Source: CAVWUA01 sp963758025 (GTDB lineage: Bacteria; Planctomycetota; Planctomycetia; Isosphaerales; Isosphaeraceae). Taken from it: a stretch of DNA of 64,000 nucleotides. Of this stretch, positions 60,354 to 64,000 are shown in pieces; within the stretch, counting starts at the first letter, position 1; every line of letters begins with the position of its first letter. Made by a program: the position numbers and the translations under genes. The stretch lies in NCBI GenBank assembly GCA_963758025.1, contig CAVWUA010000030.1, positions 62,001 through 126,000 of the forward strand, written 5' to 3'. Under the pieces are notes generated by a model. It was given only the letters and a program-made list of their open reading frames with translations. It was not told where the DNA came from and made no database searches.

Positions 60354-63300
60354 GCGTCTCGACAGACGACGGCCCGAAATTAACCCCCGAGCAGCGCGAG
60401 GCCCTGGAGGTCATCGACACCAGCGTCGCCCTGAGCGCGGGGGCCGGCTGCGGCAAGACGACGGTTCTCACCGAGCGTTTTCTCCGACACCTGGAAGGTC
60501 CGCCCCGACGACCTTTGAGCGAGATCGTCGCCTTGACCTTCACGGACAAGGCCGCTCGCGAGCTGCGAGAACGCGTCCGCCAATCCTGCCGCAAGAAGCT
60601 CGCGACCGGAGAGGATTTCGCCCACTGGCGAACCGTCCTGCGAGGGCTGGAAGCCGCCCCGATCGGGACCTTTCATGCCTTCTGTGGGCGCCTCCTACGC
60701 CGCTATCCGATCGAGGCAGGGGTCGAACCCGGCTTCGTCACTCTGGAAGAGACGATCTCTCCGAGCTTTCGCGAAGAGGCTCTGGCTCTTTGCTTTCGTC
60801 GTTGGCTCTCGAATCAAGATGAGGACCTGATCGGGCTCTGTGTCGATCTGGGCATCGAGCGCGTCCGTCAGTCGCTCGACGACCTGATCGATGCCCGCAC
60901 GAAAGGAGACTTCCAGGGTTGGGCCGAGAAGGGGACGGAGGAAATCCTTGATGTCTGGAAAGCGGCCTGGCAATCCCAGGTCCTGCCCGTCCTTCTCGAC
61001 AACCTGCGGGGCACGGTCCGGCCGGTTCTCGAACTGGCCGAGCGACACGAATGCTCCCACCCGAAAATGCGCGAGCGGCTTGCGTTTCTGCGAGAGCAAC
61101 TGCCGATCCTGGAACCGAGCATGGATCTCACGGCCCTGCTCGGAGAGATCAAGGAGAATGCCAAGGTCCAGGGAGGCGGCACCGCGAAGCACTGGCCCGA
61201 GGGGGTTTACGGGTCGATCCGAGACGGGCTGGCGGAGTTCCGGAAATCCATCGACGACACCCGCAAGCGTCTGGACTGGAACGAGGCCGCGTCCCGCGAT
61301 GCCGCCGAGCGCGGCCGACGGTTCGCCCGGCTCGCGGCCGAGGCCATCGACATTTATGAACAGGCCAAGCAGAGCCGCGGATTGCTCGACTTCGACGATC
61401 TCTTGCTCAAAACTCGGGACCTTCTCGACCGCCACCCCGCAGTGTGTGAGGAGCTTGCCCGGTCGGTCGGCGTGGTGCTGGTTGATGAATTCCAGGATAC
61501 CGACCCGATCCAGGGCGAGATCATCAGCCGACTGACCGAGATCCGCCAGGGGGATCTCTTCGGCTCCGGCCGTCTCTTTCTGGTGGGGGATACGAAGCAA
61601 TCCATCTACCGCTTCCGAGGCGCGGACCCGGCTGTCTTCGAGACGTTCCGCGCGTCCGTTCCCGACAAGGGCCAGCGCTTCCTGACCGAGAACTTCCGCA
61701 GCCGTCCCGAAATTCTCGATTTTGTCAACGCCCTGTTCGCGGGGGCTTTTCCGAACGATCCTCCCCTGAAGCCCGGCGTCGCGCTCCCGACATTGCCTGA
61801 GGATCAGCCCGCGATCGAGTTTCTCTGGGCCACCGAGCCTGAGACAGAGCACGGCGGCCGGATCAGCGTCGTTCAGAAGCGCGGGACCGAGGCTCGCTGG
61901 ATTGCCCGGCTCCTGGCCTCGCGGCTCAAGAACGGGTGGAACGTCCGCGACGAGAAGACCAGGGAGCTTCGGTCGGCCAGGGCCGGAGACGTCGTTCTGC
62001 TTTTCCGCACGCTCAACGACGCGGCGGCGTACGAGTCGGCCCTGGTGGCCGAGGGCCTGGATTACTACGTCGTCGGCGGCTCCGCGTTCTTCACGCAGCA
62101 AGAGGTTCTCGACCTGATCAACCTGCTCACCGTGCTGGAGGATCCGTACGACCCGCTGGCGCTGGCCGGCACCCTGCGAAGCCCCTTCTGCGGGACCAGT
62201 GACGAGGGATTGTACTGGCTGGCCACGTCACCCATCGGCGGCCTCTGCGAATGTTTCGCCTCGGGCACGCGGGTCACGGGCATGTCCGACGAGGACTGGA
62301 GGCGCACCGCGCGCTTGCAACGGCTGGTCGCCCACTGGCGGGGCCTGAAGGACCGCGTGCCGATCGCGGAGTTGCTGAACCGCGTGCTCGATGAGTCCGG
62401 CTACGAGGCGGCCCTCTCCGGCGAGTTTCTTGGCGATCGCAAGCGGGCCAACTGCCGCAAGCTGGTCCGCATGGCGCGGCGTTACGACGAGCAAGGTGGA
62501 TACACGCTGGCCGACTTCGTCGCCCGCCTTCGCGCGGATCTCCGCAAACCGCCCCGAGAGGAGCAGGCCACCACGACCGAGGAAGAAGGGGGCGACGCCG
62601 TTCGCCTGATGTCGATCCACCAGGCCAAGGGGCTGGAATTCCCGATCGTCGTCGTGCCCGACCTGAACCGCAATACGCCGGCTCTGCGCGACACCGTGGC
62701 ATTTCACGCCGAGCTGGGGCTCTTGACGAGACCCTCCGATGAGCTCGAAACCGACGACGAGGAGAATGCGAGTTCCGCCCAGAGCCTCGGCTGGACCGTC
62801 TATCGGCAACTCGAACGGCACCAGGAAGAACAGGAGGCGCTCCGGCTGTTTTACGTCGCGACGACCCGCGCTCGGGATGCCTTGATTCTCTCGGCGGGAG
62901 AGCCGGCCGATGTAAAACCGAAATCCCCCGCCCTCCAGCTCCTGGAGGAACGCTTTGACCGGACATCGGGAACCTGCCGCGCGGCGTTGCCGCCCGAATG
63001 GAATGTTCCCCACGTCGGCGTGATCGCCACCGAACCGCCGTCGGTCCGGGATCGTTCGGGTCGGGAGAAGCGAGCGAAACAGCCGAGGCCGCTGGCCGTC
63101 TCAGAACTCATCGGAAGAACGAATGTGATCGCGGAGCCGGAACGAAACATTGTCCGGCCTCGACCACAGTTTGTCGATCTGGACCCCTCCGTCGGTCTGC
63201 CGCCGATGGCCGCCCGGATCGACCGGCTGTTACGCGCCGTGATCGCGGACCCGGATGCGTTGAATTCCGATCGGGTGGAGGCGGTGATCGAACAGGCGGC

Positions 63301-63727
63301 GCTCGCTCAGCATCCGGTGGCACAACGGAGCGTCATGAACGCCACGATCGAGCGATGGAAATCCTGGCTCGCCACTGATCCAGCCCGTCGGTTGGCCAGG
63401 GCTTCGGAGGTCATCCGGGATCTTCCCTGGACGCTCGCATGGCCAATCGACGATCCGAACCCGACCGTCTATTCGGGGCGCATGGATTTTCTCTACCGCG
63501 ACGCCCAAGAGGGCTGGAACCTGATCGCGCTGGCCGTTGACGGAGCGCCGCAGGCGCGGGAGCGTTTGCGGTTGCTCTTGTCCGCCCACGCCGCTTCGGA
63601 ACGCGTTTCCGCGAAGATTCAAAGGGCCTGGCGGATCCGACTCGGTCCGAACGGAGACGCATGCGAGGAGACCCGTTTCGACCTCGCCGAGGTGATCCGG
63701 GCGGTCGATCAACGGAATCAGATCTGA
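60350..63727 (+). CDS. AddA-like UvrD/Rep-family helicase, nuclease domain degenerate
   Basis: The 1,125-residue protein is an SF1A helicase. Motif Ia P-loop: SAGAGCGKTTVLTERF (Gly31 to Thr38). Motif II: VVLVDEFQDTDPIQGE; III: FLVGDTKQSIYRFRGAD; IV: ENFRSRPEI; V-VI: MSIHQAKGLEFPIVV and LFYVATTRARDALIL. The C-terminal region (about 970-1,100) aligns in position with the AddA nuclease but shows only the Asp of SGRMDFLYRD; where DYKT is expected it has IALAVDGAP, and the QLxxY motif is not evident. So the helicase is intact but the nuclease appears lost. It overlaps addB by 4 bases. Confidence 0.9.
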   Translation: MSVSTDDGPKLTPEQREALEVIDTSVALSAGAGCGKTTVLTERFLRHLEGPPRRPLSEIVALTFTDKAARELRERVRQSCRKKLATGEDFAHWRTVLRGLEAAPIGTFHAFCGRLLRRYPIEAGVEPGFVTLEETISPSFREEALALCFRRWLSNQDEDLIGLCVDLGIERVRQSLDDLIDARTKGDFQGWAEKGTEEILDVWKAAWQSQVLPVLLDNLRGTVRPVLELAERHECSHPKMRERLAFLREQLPILEPSMDLTALLGEIKENAKVQGGGTAKHWPEGVYGSIRDGLAEFRKSIDDTRKRLDWNEAASRDAAERGRRFARLAAEAIDIYEQAKQSRGLLDFDDLLLKTRDLLDRHPAVCEELARSVGVVLVDEFQDTDPIQGEIISRLTEIRQGDLFGSGRLFLVGDTKQSIYRFRGADPAVFETFRASVPDKGQRFLTENFRSRPEILDFVNALFAGAFPNDPPLKPGVALPTLPEDQPAIEFLWATEPETEHGGRISVVQKRGTEARWIARLLASRLKNGWNVRDEKTRELRSARAGDVVLLFRTLNDAAAYESALVAEGLDYYVVGGSAFFTQQEVLDLINLLTVLEDPYDPLALAGTLRSPFCGTSDEGLYWLATSPIGGLCECFASGTRVTGMSDEDWRRTARLQRLVAHWRGLKDRVPIAELLNRVLDESGYEAALSGEFLGDRKRANCRKLVRMARRYDEQGGYTLADFVARLRADLRKPPREEQATTTEEEGGDAVRLMSIHQAKGLEFPIVVVPDLNRNTPALRDTVAFHAELGLLTRPSDELETDDEENASSAQSLGWTVYRQLERHQEEQEALRLFYVATTRARDALILSAGEPADVKPKSPALQLLEERFDRTSGTCRAALPPEWNVPHVGVIATEPPSVRDRSGREKRAKQPRPLAVSELIGRTNVIAEPERNIVRPRPQFVDLDPSVGLPPMAARIDRLLRAVIADPDALNSDRVEAVIEQAALAQHPVAQRSVMNATIERWKSWLATDPARRLARASEVIRDLPWTLAWPIDDPNPTVYSGRMDFLYRDAQEGWNLIALAVDGAPQARERLRLLLSAHAASERVSAKIQRAWRIRLGPNGDACEETRFDLAEVIRAVDQRNQI

Positions 63728-63747
63728 TCTGCGTCGGGTGGTGGGTG

Positions 63748-63801
63748 AGCGGAGCGAAACCCATCAATCCATTCTCGCTCATCCGTGGGTTTCGCTCCGC
63801 T
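63748..63801. repeat. Perfect 16-bp inverted repeat between convergent genes
   Basis: AGCGGAGCGAAACCCA at 63748-63763 and its exact reverse complement at 63786-63801 are separated by 22 bases. No T-run follows on either side. It may stop transcription of addA and the next convergent gene, or be a copy of a dispersed palindromic repeat; sequences like TGGGTTTCGCTCCGCT recur in many bacterial genomes. Confidence 0.75.
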
Positions 63802-63822
63802 GATCCGATACGGGCGGGAGGC

Positions 63823-64000
63823 TCAGCGTTTCGTGGTTTCCTCGGCGGGCGATTCCGCGACAGCCACATTCTCGCTCGTGGCGGACTTCGCGTGCTCGAT
63901 CCATCGGCGCTGGAGATCGGCGAAGCCGTCGATCTTGTAGATCCGCCGCAATTCGGGTTCGACCCCGTTCTTTTGTGAGGCCTGCACGAACTGGATGAAC
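63823..64000 (-). CDS. C-terminal fragment of a second DUF1570-like protein
   Basis: Only the end of this minus-strand gene is in the window. It encodes FIQFVQASQKNGVEPELRR, then IYKIDGFADLQRRWIEHA and a tail rich in Ala and Glu before TGA at 63823-63825. The ADLQRRWIEH ending recalls the C-terminus of planctomycete DUF1570-type secreted proteins, but without the catalytic part this is uncertain. Confidence 0.55.
   Translation of the reverse strand, partial: FIQFVQASQKNGVEPELRRIYKIDGFADLQRRWIEHAKSATSENVAVAESPAEETTKR

Overview
The window is GC-rich bacterial chromosome and almost certainly comes from a planctomycete, most likely of the Isosphaeraceae type. The signs are two pseudopilin-like proteins with the H-x9-DG signature (DUF1559 type), a DUF1080 protein, a surface protein with a LEPR-like ESLEHRLLLSA motif, an FHA-GAF-PP2C regulator, a gluzincin resembling DUF1570 and many small minus/plus gene clusters. 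The genus is an inference. No rRNA, tRNA, CRISPR array, prophage or recognisable defence island is visible.

Layout. 1-4.7 kb: a partial surface protease-like gene, a pseudopilin/HAD-phosphatase pair, a DUF1080 lipid- or sugar-binding type protein and a small hypothetical gene, then a cluster of large perfect palindromes. 5-16.7 kb: a polytopic membrane protein, a GlcD/GlcF-type FAD and Fe-S oxidoreductase, a DUF1559 protein, an iron-dependent alcohol dehydrogenase, an HtrA-like protease, glycerate kinase, thiL and tsaE. 16.7-27.7 kb: an AAA ATPase, an endonuclease III relative, rpsT, TPR protein, SMP-30-like lactonase, aspS, then a minus-strand operon yggS-DUF167-aroA-metallophosphoesterase. 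27.8-30.3 kb: a small membrane protein, a decayed IS4-family insertion sequence and an unrecognised gene. 31-43 kb: a Gfo/Idh/MocA oxidoreductase, a methyltransferase with regulatory domain, a prenyltransferase-repeat protein, gltBD and a LysR regulator. 43-54 kb: the FHA-GAF-SpoIIE phosphatase, a secreted gluzincin, an acyltransferase, a CoaB-like ligase, uronate isomerase, a secreted helical-repeat protein, and an epimerase/dihydrodipicolinate-synthase-like pair. 54-64 kb: rimO, pgsA, uppP, addB and addA in a tight plus-strand run, then the end of a second peptidase-like gene.

The most important technical observation is that about fifteen genes, including conserved housekeeping genes (gltB, rimO, thiL), carry a single apparent frameshift, often in a short homopolymer such as CCC. 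I read these as sequence errors rather than pseudogenes and give each gene its full extent. One consequence is that what looks like a ThiL-TsaE fusion protein is two overlapping genes.

I did not find a convincing undescribed multi-gene system. The best leads are the nested palindrome cluster at 4.8-4.95 kb, an AddAB pair in which only AddB seems to keep nuclease residues, the IS4 remnant that supplies the stop codons of both neighbours, an endonuclease III relative lacking the catalytic lysine, and a strong Shine-Dalgarno site driving a seven-codon leader upstream of the prenyltransferase-repeat gene.
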